Assembly: GCA_018402545.1 (NCBI GenBank)
Contig: JAGYIL010000001.1
Span: 1,860,001 to 1,924,000, forward strand
Length of the DNA: 64,000 nucleotides
Direction of reading: 5' to 3'
Origin: Saccharospirillum sp.
GTDB taxonomy: Bacteria; Pseudomonadota; Gammaproteobacteria; Pseudomonadales; Natronospirillaceae
In this document: one piece after another, positions 1-9,108 of the stretch
Layout: every line of letters begins with the position of its first letter
Position numbering within the stretch: the stretch's first letter is position 1
Translations under genes and position numbers: made by a program
Notes under the pieces: generated by a model
What the model saw: only the letters and a program-made list of their open reading frames with translations
Told to the model about the DNA's origin: nothing
Databases searched by the model: none

Positions 1-1521
1 GCGCGCGCACTGGGTGGTTTTGGCCAGCGGGTTATAACCGTTACCGTGGGCTTGCGAGTGGTAACCGGCCTGCAAAAAGACATGCTTAGCCACCTGGTTC
101 GGCTCGATTCGGGGTTCTTCGGCACCCATTCGCCCGGTGCGCTGATTGAACGGGTTCGTGGCGATACCCAGGCGCTAAAAAGCTTTGCCAGCACAGCGCT
201 GATCAACCTCGGGCGGGATTCCATTTCGCTGATTGCCCTGTTAACCGTCGCCATGCTGGTCGACTGGCGCTGGACGTTGTTTGCCCTCTTTGGCCTGCCG
301 TTGCTGTCGTTTCCCATTGCCTTGTTGCGCCGGCTTATTCTGAAGACTACGCGCAGTTCGCGTGAAGTGTCGTCGTTGCTGTCTATGCGTCTCGACGAAA
401 TTTTTCACGGCATTAACGCCATTAAACAGAACAACCTGGAAGCGCACGAAGACGGCCGTTTCCAGAAGGAAACCGAGCGGTTTTTCAAATACCAGCGACG
501 CTCTGAAATCGGCAAGGCGGCGATGCCGGCGATGATTGATCTGGTCGCTGGTTTTGGCTTTGTGGCGGTTGTGATTTATGGCGGGCATCAGATCATCGAG
601 GGTGAAAAAACCATTGGTGAATTCATGAGTTTTTTCACCGCCATGGCGCTGATTTTTGACCCGCTGCGCCGGCTGAGCAACATCAGCGGTGCCTTCCAGG
701 CGGCCAGTGCCAGCCTGGAGCGTATTTACAGCGTTCTGGATTTGAAAGCGAACATCGTTACACCACCGAACCCGGTGCCGGTGCCTGCGAATGTAGGCGA
801 GCTGGACATCGTGATGGATCACCTCAACTTTGGCTATGCCGATAAATCGGTGTTGCACGATCTGAGCTTAATCGCCCCGGCCGGGAAAATGACGGCCCTG
901 GTGGGTGCCTCGGGCGCGGGTAAAACCACGCTGTTCAACTTGTTAACCCGGCTGGTGGATCCGCAATCGGGCACTATTCGGCTGGGCGATGTGCCGATTA
1001 ACCAGTTGGATCTGATTGAACTGCGGCAGTTGTTCGCCGTGGTCAGTCAGGATTCAGCATTGTTCGATGAAAGCATCAAGCAGAACATTCTGCTGGGTAA
1101 ACTCGATGCCGATATGGCCAGCGTCGACAAGGCCGCCAAAGAGGCGCTGGTGGATGAGTACACCCGCCAGCTGGAAGCCGGGCTGGATACACTGGCTGGG
1201 CCGCGCGGTACGAACCTTTCGGGCGGTCAGCGCCAGCGCGTGGCCATTGCCCGGGCGCTGCTGCGCGATGCGCCAATTCTGCTGCTCGACGAAGCCACCT
1301 CAGCGCTCGATACCCGCACCGAAAAACTCATTCAGGAAACCCTCGAAGACCTTGCCAAGCGCAAAACCACCCTGGTGATCGCGCACCGGTTAAGCACGGT
1401 GATGAATGCCGATTTGATTCACGTGCTGGAAGAAGGGCGGGTGATTGAGAGTGGTACGCATGATGAGTTGCTGGCCAAACGTGGGGCGTATTTTAATTTG
1501 CATTCTACGTTTGAGGCGTGA
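1..1521 (+). CDS. ABC exporter, MsbA-like half-transporter (5' end missing)
   Basis: The reading frame is open from base 1, so the start lies outside the window. What remains is most of a transmembrane exporter domain followed by a complete nucleotide-binding domain. The latter shows Walker A GASGAGKTT, signature LSGGQRQR, Walker B ILLLDEATSALD and the switch histidine in IAHRLST. This is the architecture of fused homodimeric exporters such as MsbA, which flips lipid A-core across the inner membrane. Neighbouring lptFG and sugar genes fit a lipid or LPS role, but the substrate cannot be read from sequence and a multidrug-type exporter is the alternative. The stop codon lies 6 bp before the first repeat array. 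Confidence 0.88.
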   Translation, partial: ARALGGFGQRVITVTVGLRVVTGLQKDMLSHLVRLDSGFFGTHSPGALIERVRGDTQALKSFASTALINLGRDSISLIALLTVAMLVDWRWTLFALFGLPLLSFPIALLRRLILKTTRSSREVSSLLSMRLDEIFHGINAIKQNNLEAHEDGRFQKETERFFKYQRRSEIGKAAMPAMIDLVAGFGFVAVVIYGGHQIIEGEKTIGEFMSFFTAMALIFDPLRRLSNISGAFQAASASLERIYSVLDLKANIVTPPNPVPVPANVGELDIVMDHLNFGYADKSVLHDLSLIAPAGKMTALVGASGAGKTTLFNLLTRLVDPQSGTIRLGDVPINQLDLIELRQLFAVVSQDSALFDESIKQNILLGKLDADMASVDKAAKEALVDEYTRQLEAGLDTLAGPRGTNLSGGQRQRVAIARALLRDAPILLLDEATSALDTRTEKLIQETLEDLAKRKTTLVIAHRLSTVMNADLIHVLEEGRVIESGTHDELLAKRGAYFNLHSTFEA

Positions 1522-1527
1522 TCTTTC

Positions 1528-2662
1528 GTAGGAAGCCAGTCCTCTGGGTGACGGGGAGAATAACCAACCGGTGACGTTGGCCTTTTAGGAAGTGGTTCTA
1601 ATCACCGCTCAGGATGCTACCAGTCGCCCAGGGGACTGGCCTCCCACTGGTGGGATGGTTGTTTCATCTTTTGTGGGAAGCCAGTCCTCTGGGTGAAGGG
1701 GAGAGTAACCAACCGGTGACGTTGGCCTTTTAGGAAGTGGTTCTAATCACCGCTCAGGATGCTACCAGTCGCCCAGGGGACTGGCCTCCCACTGGTGGGA
1801 TGGTTGTTTCATCTTTTGTGGGAAGCCAGTCCTCTGGGTGAAGGGGAGAATAACCAACCGGTGACGTTGGCCTTTTAGGAAGTGGTTCTAATCACCGCTC
1901 AGGATGCGACCAGTCGCCCAGGGGACTGGCCTCCCACTGGTGGGATGGTTGTTTCATCTTTTGTGGGAAGCCAGTCCTCTGGGTGACGGGGAGAATAACC
2001 AACCGGTGACGTTGGCCTTTTGGGCAGTGGTTCTATTCACCGCTCAGGATGCGACCAGTCGCCCAGGGGACTGGCCTCCCACTGGTAGGATGGTTGTTTC
2101 ATCTTTTGTGGGAAGCCAGTCCTCTGGGTGACGGGGAGAATAACCAACCGGTGACGTTGGCCTTTTGGGCGGTGGTTCTATTCACCGCCCAGGATGCTAC
2201 CAGTCGCCCAGGGGACTGGCCTCCCACTGGTAGGATGGTTGTTTCATCTTTTGTGGGAAGCCAGTCCTCTGGGTGACGGGGAGAATAACCAACCGGTGAC
2301 GTTGGCCTTTTGGGCAGTGGTTCTAATCACCGCTCAGGATGCGACCAGTCGCCCAGGGGACTGGCCTCCCACTGGTAGGATGGTTGTTTCATCTTTTGTG
2401 GGAAGCCAGTCCTCTGGGTGACGGGGAGCATAACCAACCGGTGGCGTTGGCCTTTTGGGCGGTGGTTCTATTCACCGCCCAGGATGCTACCAGTCGCCCA
2501 GGGGACTGGCCTCCCACTGGTAGGATGGTTGTTTCATCTTTTGTGGGAAGCCAGTCCTCTGGGTGACAGGGAGCATAACCAACCGGTGACGTTGGCCTTT
2601 TGGGCGGTGGTTCTATTCACCGCTCAGGATGCGACCAGTCGCCCAGGGGACTGGCCTCCCAC
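1528..2662. repeat. REP/BIME array 1: eight 145-bp units
   Basis: Eight nearly identical units begin at 1528, 1673, 1818, 1963, 2108, 2253, 2398 and 2543. Each is a palindromic element of about 120 bp plus a 25 bp linker. The left end reads GTGGGAAGCCAGTCCTCTGG (GTAGG in the first copy). The right end is its imperfect inverted complement, finishing CTGGCCTCCCAC. Inside, CCAAC and GTTGG form one short hairpin and GGGCGGTG/CACCGCCC (in some copies) another. The array fills the space between two convergent genes, 6 bp after one stop codon and 25 bp from the other. Short open frames of 60-104 codons across it follow from the repeat and are not genes. Confidence 0.95.
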
Positions 2663-2687
2663 GGATGTGGCATGGTCAACATGGTGC

Positions 2688-3755
2688 CTACAACCTTGCT
2701 TTAACCAACCACACCGTCACCCCCAAAAATAGCAACGATGGCGCCAGTGCAGCCAGCACCGGGGTCAGCCCCATCACCATCAACAAACTGCCGCTTGTAT
2801 CCGTCACCAACTGAACCGCAATGGCCAGCGCCACGCCCTTGAAGGCAGCATCGCCCAGCGTTTTCTGCCTGAAACTGCCAAAAGAAAACACCAGCGCCAG
2901 AAACAACATGGCAATGTACTGCACCGGAAACCAGAGCCGGCTCCAGAAAGAGAGCTCCAGGCGGGGGTCGGGCAGGGCTTGTTCGAGTGAAAAGCGCACC
3001 TGAACCCACAGCTGTTGCAGGGTCAGCTCGCGCTCGCGCTGGCTAAGAATGCTGAGCAGGTCGGCGTTGAAGTTGGCCGGCTGCCAGTTCAGCGTTTCGA
3101 AGTTACTGTGCTGCACCGAGTCGTCAAAAAACGCTACCTGCTTAACATCGTTCAGCTTCCACCCCTGGTCGATGGGGCTGGCGGTGGGAGCGTAGGTGAC
3201 CATCGCCAGGTTATTGCGGTCGTCCATTTCGAATATGGTGAGGCCGGTGATGTCGCGGTCGGGCGAGACCAGATCGACGTTGATGACCCATTGATTGTCG
3301 CGGTACCACTGGCCACTCAGGGTTGGCAGGCTGCGGTCGAGTTTCATGGCCCGGGTCACTTCGGCTTGCAAGCGCAATTGCGGCGCAGCCCATTCGCCGA
3401 TGAAGTAAACAATGGGCAGCAGCATCAGCCCGGGCAGAATCAGCCGCACCACCAGGCCATAGGCACTGCGCGAGGCCAGCTGAATAACCACCAGTTCGCT
3501 GTTTTTGGCCATGCCGGCCACCGAGAGCAGGGTGCCGAGCAACACCATGGGGCCAATGAACTGGTAGACCTCGAGCGGCAGGCTGTAAAGCCGGTACAGG
3601 AAGGCATCGAAAGGGGTGTACGTCTCGCTGCCGCGCCGGCTGATTTCATCGGCCACACCCATCACCAGCAAGAGCCCGCCAATGGCCAGTACCACTATGG
3701 TGATAAACACGGCGGTACGCTTCAGAATGTAGCGGTTGAGTATCGACAAGCCCAT
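2688..3755 (-). CDS. lptG: LPS export permease LptG
   Basis: The 355-aa product is an inner-membrane subunit of the LptB2FG transporter, which extracts LPS from the inner membrane and passes it to the LptC-A-DE bridge. It has a YjgP/YjgQ-type layout: N-terminal membrane helices (MGLSILNRYILK onward), a periplasmic beta-jellyroll middle, and C-terminal helices. The start was set at the ATG that overlaps the upstream lptF stop (TGATG), which is typical translational coupling; a longer frame begins at 3812 inside lptF. The stop lies 25 bp from repeat array 1. Confidence 0.93.
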   Translation of the reverse strand: MGLSILNRYILKRTAVFITIVVLAIGGLLLVMGVADEISRRGSETYTPFDAFLYRLYSLPLEVYQFIGPMVLLGTLLSVAGMAKNSELVVIQLASRSAYGLVVRLILPGLMLLPIVYFIGEWAAPQLRLQAEVTRAMKLDRSLPTLSGQWYRDNQWVINVDLVSPDRDITGLTIFEMDDRNNLAMVTYAPTASPIDQGWKLNDVKQVAFFDDSVQHSNFETLNWQPANFNADLLSILSQRERELTLQQLWVQVRFSLEQALPDPRLELSFWSRLWFPVQYIAMLFLALVFSFGSFRQKTLGDAAFKGVALAIAVQLVTDTSGSLLMVMGLTPVLAALAPSLLFLGVTVWLVKARL

Positions 3756-4801
3756 CAGCCAGGCCTCCGTATCACTACAAGCCCCAGTGCCGCCAGCACA
3801 ATCAGCAACCACCAGGGGCTGGCAATGAGCGGAAGCTGGCCCTTTTCAACGGCGGTTTGGAGGGTATCCAGGGAAAACGTAAATACGATGTACAAGATGA
3901 TGCCAAACGCGATGGCCCCCACCTTGGCTTTGCGGGGTTTCACCCGGGTGAGGCTGACGGCCCACACAGCCAGTACCAGTATCATTCCGGCGGTTAGAGT
4001 GCGTTCTATCACTTCACTGCGGTTGGTCTGGCTGCCGGTTTGCCAAAGTACATCGGAGCCAATGGCTTCGCGCGGGCTGCTGCGCGAACCGGCTTCATCG
4101 GTAGGGATGTAAAGCGCGTAGCTCTGGTAGTTGATGCGTTCGGTCTCGTCCGGGTCGAGGCTGAAAACGGTTTGCCGGCCGGAAAACAGAGTTAAGTACT
4201 GGCGTTGGTCTTCCAGTTGAATGCGTGCCGAGGGCGCGGTGTTGACGGAGATGCGTTCACCATCAACCTGAGCCACAAAGAGGTTAAGCAGGGATTCCTG
4301 CGCCGGGTTGGAAGACCGGGCATACAAGGTGGCATCGCGCTGGTTCAGAGAGAAAAACTCACCGGGGGAAACAATGTCGGTCAGCGGGCGGTTCTGTTGG
4401 CTGAACAGGTAATCGGAAAGGCCCCGTTCGGCCATGGGCGTAACAAGGTGCGTAAAGGCCAGCATGATTACCATGGCCGGCAGGGCGGTGTAGGCCAGCA
4501 CTTTGGTCAGTATGCCGGTATCGGAGACGCCAATGGCATGCAACACGGTGCGTTCGGAGTCTTCGCTAAGCCGGTTCAGGGTGGTCAGAGCGGCGAGAAA
4601 ATACGCTGCTGGCAACAGTTCGGGCAGCAGGATGGGCAGTTGAAAGCCGATGATAGCGACAATCGCCCAGTCGGAATATTGGCCGGATACAACGCGGCCG
4701 AGCGTTTCACTCATTTCCCCGGCGATGAGCAACGCCATCAGAATGGCGGTGATCAGCGCGAAGGGCTTGATGATTTCTCGGCAGATATACCAGGTGAACA
4801 A
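3755..4801 (-). CDS. lptF: LPS export permease LptF
   Basis: The 348-aa partner of LptG belongs to the same YjgP/YjgQ permease family. It begins MFTWYICREIIKPFALITAI, with N-terminal transmembrane helices, a central periplasmic domain and C-terminal helices, and matches the usual length. It is the first gene of the lptFG pair and overlaps lptG by one base. In many gammaproteobacteria the region upstream of lptF holds a divergent pepA; here there is instead a short spacer of about 90 bp and then 1 kb of palindromic repeats, so its promoter must lie in the spacer or transcription must cross the array. Confidence 0.94.
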   Translation of the reverse strand: MFTWYICREIIKPFALITAILMALLIAGEMSETLGRVVSGQYSDWAIVAIIGFQLPILLPELLPAAYFLAALTTLNRLSEDSERTVLHAIGVSDTGILTKVLAYTALPAMVIMLAFTHLVTPMAERGLSDYLFSQQNRPLTDIVSPGEFFSLNQRDATLYARSSNPAQESLLNLFVAQVDGERISVNTAPSARIQLEDQRQYLTLFSGRQTVFSLDPDETERINYQSYALYIPTDEAGSRSSPREAIGSDVLWQTGSQTNRSEVIERTLTAGMILVLAVWAVSLTRVKPRKAKVGAIAFGIILYIVFTFSLDTLQTAVEKGQLPLIASPWWLLIVLAALGLVVIRRPG

Positions 4802-4891
4802 TGTTGAATCCGAATGTGACGAGCTGGCCCGCAGTATAGCGGGTTAGGGGGCGTCACCCAATATGCAACCCACCCAGAGGAGCGGTCTTTT

Positions 4892-5943
4892 GTGGGAAGC
4901 CAGTCCTCTGGGTGACGGGGAGAATAACTAACCGGTGACGTTGGCCTTTTGGGCAATGGCTCTATTCACCGGCGAGGATGCTTCCAGTCGCCCAGGGGAC
5001 TGGCCTCCCACTGGCATGATGGTTGTTTCATCTTTTGTGGGAAGCCAGTCCTCTGGGTGAAGGGGAGAATAACCAACCGGTGACGTTGGCCTTTTGGGCA
5101 GTGGTTCTATTCACCGCTCAGGATGCGACCAGTCGCCCAGGGGGCTGGCCTCCCACTGGTAGAATGGTTGTTTCATCTTTTGTGGGAAGCCAGTCCTCTG
5201 GGTGAAGGGGAGAATAACCAACCGGTGACGTTGGCCTTTTGGGCAGTGGTTCTATTCACCGCTCAGGATGCGACCAGTCGCCCAGGGGACTGGCCTCCCA
5301 CTGGTAGGATGGTTGTTTCATCTTTTGTGGGAAGCCAGTCCTCTGGGTGACGGGGAGAATAAGCAGCCGGTGATTTTAGCCTTTATAGGCAGTGGTTATA
5401 TTCACCGGCGAGGATGCTTCCAATCGCCCGGGGGACTGGCCTCCCACGACTGATCCTTTATTCATCCTTCCTGGAACGAATCGTCGCCCAGGGGGCTGGC
5501 CTCCCACTGGTAGGATGGTTGTTTCATCTTTTGTGGGAAGCCAGTCCTCTGGGTGACGGGGAGAATAACCAACCGGTGACGTTGGCCTTTTGGGCAGTGG
5601 TTCTATTCACCGCCCAGGATGCTACCAGTCGCCCAGGGGGCTGGCCTCCCACTGGTAGGATGGTTGTTTCATCTTTTGTGGGAAGCCAGTCCTCTGGGTG
5701 ACGGGGAGAATAACCAACCGGTGACGTTGGCCTTTTAGGCAGTGGTTCTAATCACCGCTCAGGATGCTACCAGTCGCCCAGGGGGCTGGCCTCCCACTGG
5801 TAGAATGGTTGTTTCATCTTTTGTGGGAAGCCAGTCCTCTGGGTGACGGGGAGAATAAGCAGCCGGTGATTTTAGCCTTTATAGGCAGTGGTTATATTCA
5901 CCGGCGAGGATGCTTCCAATCGCCCGGGGGACTGGCCTCCCAC
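4892..5943. repeat. REP/BIME array 2: seven units plus one fragment
   Basis: These units are of the same family as array 1, starting at 4892, 5037, 5182, 5327, 5533, 5678 and 5823. A right-end fragment at about 5484-5507 interrupts the 145 bp rhythm. The copies at 5327 and 5823 are a distinct subtype (AAGCAGCCGGTGATTTTAGC inside). They are followed by the same roughly 36 bp of flanking DNA, which at the second site is the 3' end of the wzz-like gene. The array lies upstream of lptF and directly downstream of wzz, both on the minus strand. Confidence 0.94.
5448..5483. repeat. Duplicated 3' end of the wzz-like gene inside array 2
   Basis: Bases 5327-5483 repeat bases 5823-5979 with no difference seen by eye. 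The last 36 bases are not part of the repeat family: they are the 3' flank, stop codon and last codons of the wzz-like gene. The copy then joins directly to the right half of another unit (TCGCCCAGGGGGCTGG). This records a segmental duplication in which the array captured adjacent coding DNA. Confidence 0.85.
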
Positions 5944-5953
5944 GACTGATCCT

Positions 5954-7102
5954 TTATTCATCCTTCCTGGAACGAATCGCCATGCGGATCAGTGCGATGA
6001 ACAGGGCGGCAAAACCAGCCAGTACCGTGGCGGCAATGGCGATCAGCGGCCGGTTCGGTTTTTCGGCATTGCTGGGGATGCGGGCAGCGGCGTCTTCATC
6101 GAGCAGGTTCACGTCGCTGAGGGCGAAGGTCTGGTTACTCAGGGCCCGAATCTCGCCCTGTAACTGGCTGGGCGTGGTGGTAATGACCATTTGGTTGCCG
6201 TTCAAGTCAAACACGGTTTCCTCGACGCCTTCGAGGAACAATTCGGCCGCGCCATCGGCCGAGAGGCTCTCCAACTGAGCAGTCAGAAAACGGCTGCCGT
6301 TGAGAAAGAGTTCATCGTTAGCCAGCTGGTTGATCATCTGCACCTGGCCATCGCCCAATACCAGGGCCTCCCAGCTGGTGGGTTCTTCCAGACCCAGGGA
6401 ATTGGCGATGCTCAGCGCTTGCTGCACCCGTCGGCGTTCGCGCGCCAGGCTGGCTTCGGCCCCGGCTAGCAGCTGGTCGTATTGGGACTGGGCGCTTTCA
6501 ATGCGAATCGCCTTGGTGGCGTTAATGTTACTAATGGCTTCGCGCAGTGTGCGTTCTTCGGCCAGAACCAGCAGCTGATCAATAAAGGCCTTGGCCCGGC
6601 GTGGCTCGCTGCTGAGCAAATTGACAGACAGGCTGTTCAGCGGGGTTTTCTCATCGGCTCCCAACTGGTAAAACTCGTAGCGCACCGGGCCGACGGAGAG
6701 AGCATCGGCAACGCTTTGAATCTGGGAAAAGGCTTCTTCTTCCGAGAGGGAATCGAGATCCTGATCACCGCCGAGGTCCGCTTGGCTGTAAGCCTGTTCA
6801 ATGAGGCTGAGTGATCGAAGGTTGAGCAGAAAGCGTTCAGACAGCTCATCGAGCGTGAGCGGGGCAATCTGTTGCGCCAGCAAAGGTTGTACCGCACCGC
6901 GAGAGGGTTGGTTGATGATCGCCTCAACCCGGTATTGTTTTGGCAACAACAGCGCAACGGCGACGCCAATGACCGCACCGAGTACCGTAATGCCGACAAT
7001 CAGTGGCCACTGGGCAATGAGCCCGCGCAGCAATTCACCCAGGTCGATGGTGTCGTCTTCGATATAGCGCGGTGCCGTGTGGTACGGGTCTGATGAACTC
7101 AT
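5954..7102 (-). CDS. Wzz-type polysaccharide chain-length determinant
   Basis: The 382-aa protein has a membrane helix near residues 30-55 (LIVGITVLGAVIGVAVALLL), a long periplasmic region rich in predicted helices, and a C-terminal helix (IAIAATVLAGFAALFIALI) ending in a short basic tail RSRKDE. This is the Wzz/FepE topology of inner-membrane proteins that set O-antigen or capsule chain length. The start at 7102 (MSSSDPYHTAP) has a GAGGGA Shine-Dalgarno sequence. The frame stays open upstream for another 63 codons, with an ATG at 7291 inside the miniature element, but that extension does not look like protein. Neighbouring cpsG and galE supply nucleotide-sugar precursors. Confidence 0.87.
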   Translation of the reverse strand: MSSSDPYHTAPRYIEDDTIDLGELLRGLIAQWPLIVGITVLGAVIGVAVALLLPKQYRVEAIINQPSRGAVQPLLAQQIAPLTLDELSERFLLNLRSLSLIEQAYSQADLGGDQDLDSLSEEEAFSQIQSVADALSVGPVRYEFYQLGADEKTPLNSLSVNLLSSEPRRAKAFIDQLLVLAEERTLREAISNINATKAIRIESAQSQYDQLLAGAEASLARERRRVQQALSIANSLGLEEPTSWEALVLGDGQVQMINQLANDELFLNGSRFLTAQLESLSADGAAELFLEGVEETVFDLNGNQMVITTTPSQLQGEIRALSNQTFALSDVNLLDEDAAARIPSNAEKPNRPLIAIAATVLAGFAALFIALIRMAIRSRKDE

Positions 7103-7215
7103 GTATTCCCTCTGTACTGCGTGGTAATGGCGACCGGCCGGGTGTATGGCCGGCCGCCGTTCTAACTGTTGGCTGGCATCAGACGACGGGCGCGGTATTG
7201 CCACACAAATGCCGA

Positions 7216-7481
7216 GGGAGCCTCTGAACAATTCCCCCAGGGCTCTGCGCGAGCTAAAACGTTCTGCCACAAGGCGCACTTCGCAGCGCAATGGCCGTAG
7301 CCCTTGTCAAGAAGTGCAACGCCGGGGCAGGACGTTTTAGCCGCGCCCTCCGGGGCTTTCCGAGGAACGTTGCCACCGCGTTGGACTCATTTGAAAGGTC
7401 TAGACATTCCGGCATGAGTCCGCCTTGTGGCAACGTCCCTCGGATAAGCCAGAGCCCAGGGGGAGTTGTTCAGAGGCTCCC
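7216..7481. mobile_element. Miniature inverted-repeat element, copy 1
   Basis: This 266 bp element has terminal inverted repeats starting GGGAGCCTCTGAACAATTCC. Between the termini are two long imperfect hairpins. One is bounded by GCTAAAACGTTCTGCC and GGGCAGGACGTTTTAGC, the other by CCGAGGAACGTTGCCAC and GTGGCAACGTCCCTCGG. It encodes no transposase. A near-identical copy of equal length, inverted, lies at 30892-31157. The flanks here (GA on the left, TA on the right) do not give a clean target duplication. It sits between wzz and cpsG, which are divergent. Confidence 0.9.
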
Positions 7482-7641
7482 TAACCGGCGCAGTATACGG
7501 GACGCCAGTGGCCGAGCCAAGCGGGCGGGAGCAGGCTGCCGGAGTAGCGAGCCCGGGGCTGGCAAAAACCGATTTTAAAAAAGACTGCAAGGAGGGCCTT
7601 TTGCAACCTATAATCGGGGCACATCTAAAACGGAGCACCTC

Positions 7642-9009
7642 ATGACTGAACTGACCTGTTTTGGCGCTTACGATATCCGCGGTGAGCTGGGTGTCGAGCT
7701 GAATACGGACATTGCCTACAGGATTGGACGGGCCTTTGCAGCCTACCTGAAACCCAAGACCGTGGTCGTCGGGGGCGATGTTCGCCAGACGTCTCCGGAG
7801 CTGAAGCAAGCTTTTGCCGACGGCGTGTTGGATTTCGGGGCCGATGTGATCGACATCGGGCTGTGCGGCACCGAAGAGGTGTACTTCGCCACCAAACACC
7901 TCAAGGCCGAGGGTGGGTGCATGGTCACAGCCAGCCACAACCCCATTAATTACAACGGCATGAAGATGGTGCGTGAGGAATCCAAACCGATTTCCCGCGA
8001 CACCGGCCTCGACGACATTCGTAAAATGGCCGAAACCGGTGAGTATGGCGAAAAAGCCGCCAAACGCGGCACGCTTACTGAACACGACAACAGCCAGGCC
8101 TACACCGAGCATTTAATCGGTTACCTGGATCTGACCGACCTGCGCCCGACCAAACTGGTCACCAATGCCGGCAACGGCGCCGCAGGCCCCTCGCTCGACC
8201 GTCTTGAAGCCGCCCTGAAAGCCAGTGGCGCGCCGATTGAGCTGATTAAAATCAACAACGACCCCGATGGCACCTTCCCGAACGGCATTCCCAACCCCTT
8301 GTTGCACGAACAACAGCCGGTGACCAGTAAAGCGGTTAAAGAGCACGGCGCCGACATGGGCATCGCCTGGGATGGCGATTTCGACCGCTGTTTCCTGTGG
8401 GATAACGAAGGCCAGTTCATTGAAGGCTATTACATTGTGGGTTTGCTGGCAGAGGCGTTTCTGGTCAAGCAGCCGGGCTCCAAGGTGGTGTATGACCCGC
8501 GATTGACGTGGAACACCGTCGAAATCGTTGAAGCCAACGGTGGCGAGGCCATCATGTGCAAATCGGGCCATGCCTTCATTAAAGAGAAAATGCGCAAGGA
8601 AGATGCCGTCTACGGCGGCGAGATGAGCGCCCACCACTACTTCCGCGATTTCGCCTATGCCGACTCGGGCATGATTCCCTGGTTGCTGGTGGTCGATTTG
8701 CTGAGCAAGAAGAAGACCTCGCTCAAGGCGCTGGTCAGTGAGCGAATGGCGAAGTTCCCGTCACCGGGCGAGATCAACAGTAAAGTCGCCGATGCCGATG
8801 AAACCATGACCCGGGTCTACGACGCCTACAAGGCCAACGCCATCGCCGAAGACCACATCGACGGCCTGTCGCTGGAGTTTACCGACTGGCGCTTTAACCT
8901 GCGCAAATCGAACACCGAACCGGTCATTCGCCTGAACGTCGAAACCCGGGGCGACAAATCACTGATGGAAGAGAAGACTCAGGAACTGCTGGCGCTGATC
9001 AGGCAGTAG
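7642..9009 (+). CDS. cpsG: Phosphomannomutase (CpsG/ManB type)
   Basis: The 455-aa protein interconverts mannose 6-phosphate and mannose 1-phosphate, feeding GDP-mannose and derived sugars for LPS and exopolysaccharide; some family members also act on glucose phosphates. The N-terminus ([14 protein letters not shown]) and length match CpsG/ManB. The phosphoserine loop TASHNP (Ser98), the metal loop WDGDFDR and the sugar-phosphate loop [14 protein letters not shown] are all present. A GGAG sequence precedes the ATG. The gene is followed by galE, so two sugar-precursor genes are paired, with a LacI-type palindrome between them. Confidence 0.93.
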   Translation: MTELTCFGAYDIRGELGVELNTDIAYRIGRAFAAYLKPKTVVVGGDVRQTSPELKQAFADGVLDFGADVIDIGLCGTEEVYFATKHLKAEGGCMVTASHNPINYNGMKMVREESKPISRDTGLDDIRKMAETGEYGEKAAKRGTLTEHDNSQAYTEHLIGYLDLTDLRPTKLVTNAGNGAAGPSLDRLEAALKASGAPIELIKINNDPDGTFPNGIPNPLLHEQQPVTSKAVKEHGADMGIAWDGDFDRCFLWDNEGQFIEGYYIVGLLAEAFLVKQPGSKVVYDPRLTWNTVEIVEANGGEAIMCKSGHAFIKEKMRKEDAVYGGEMSAHHYFRDFAYADSGMIPWLLVVDLLSKKKTSLKALVSERMAKFPSPGEINSKVADADETMTRVYDAYKANAIAEDHIDGLSLEFTDWRFNLRKSNTEPVIRLNVETRGDKSLMEEKTQELLALIRQ

Positions 9010-9040
9010 GGTGCCTGCCCGGAGAACCAGAGTACCTTGT

Positions 9041-9056
9041 CTGAAAACGTTTTCAG
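9041..9056. promoter_or_regulatory. LacI/GalR-type operator palindrome upstream of galE
   Basis: CTGAAAACGTTTTCAG is a perfect 16-bp palindrome with the central CG typical of LacI-family operators. It lies 52 bp before the galE start and 31 bp after the cpsG stop. No regulator of this family is encoded in the window. There is no T-run, so a simple terminator is less likely. Confidence 0.5.
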
Positions 9057-9108
9057 TGGTAGGTTTTCCGGGATTACTTCTTCTTGAAACCTTGCAATGG
9101 AGTTTGCT

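Noticed and set aside
1904-2814. Series of 60-104 codon open frames starting every 145 bp
   Set aside because: They arise from the tandem palindromic unit; the same peptide recurs because the DNA repeats, no start has a proper ribosome-binding site, and frames cross linker and hairpin ends.
1528-5943. CRISPR array
   Set aside because: The repeated part is about 120 bp and the 25 bp linkers are themselves nearly identical, with no cas genes; this is the opposite of short repeats with unique spacers.
7103-7291. N-terminal extension of the wzz-like protein beginning at 7291
   Set aside because: The extra 63 residues come from the MITE and promoter region and are not Wzz-like; the ATG at 7102 has a GAGGGA site and begins the known N-terminus.
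7211-7486. Target-site duplication for MITE copy 1
   Set aside because: The flanks are GA and TA; no duplication of 2-9 bp could be seen, unlike the TA/TA of copy 2.
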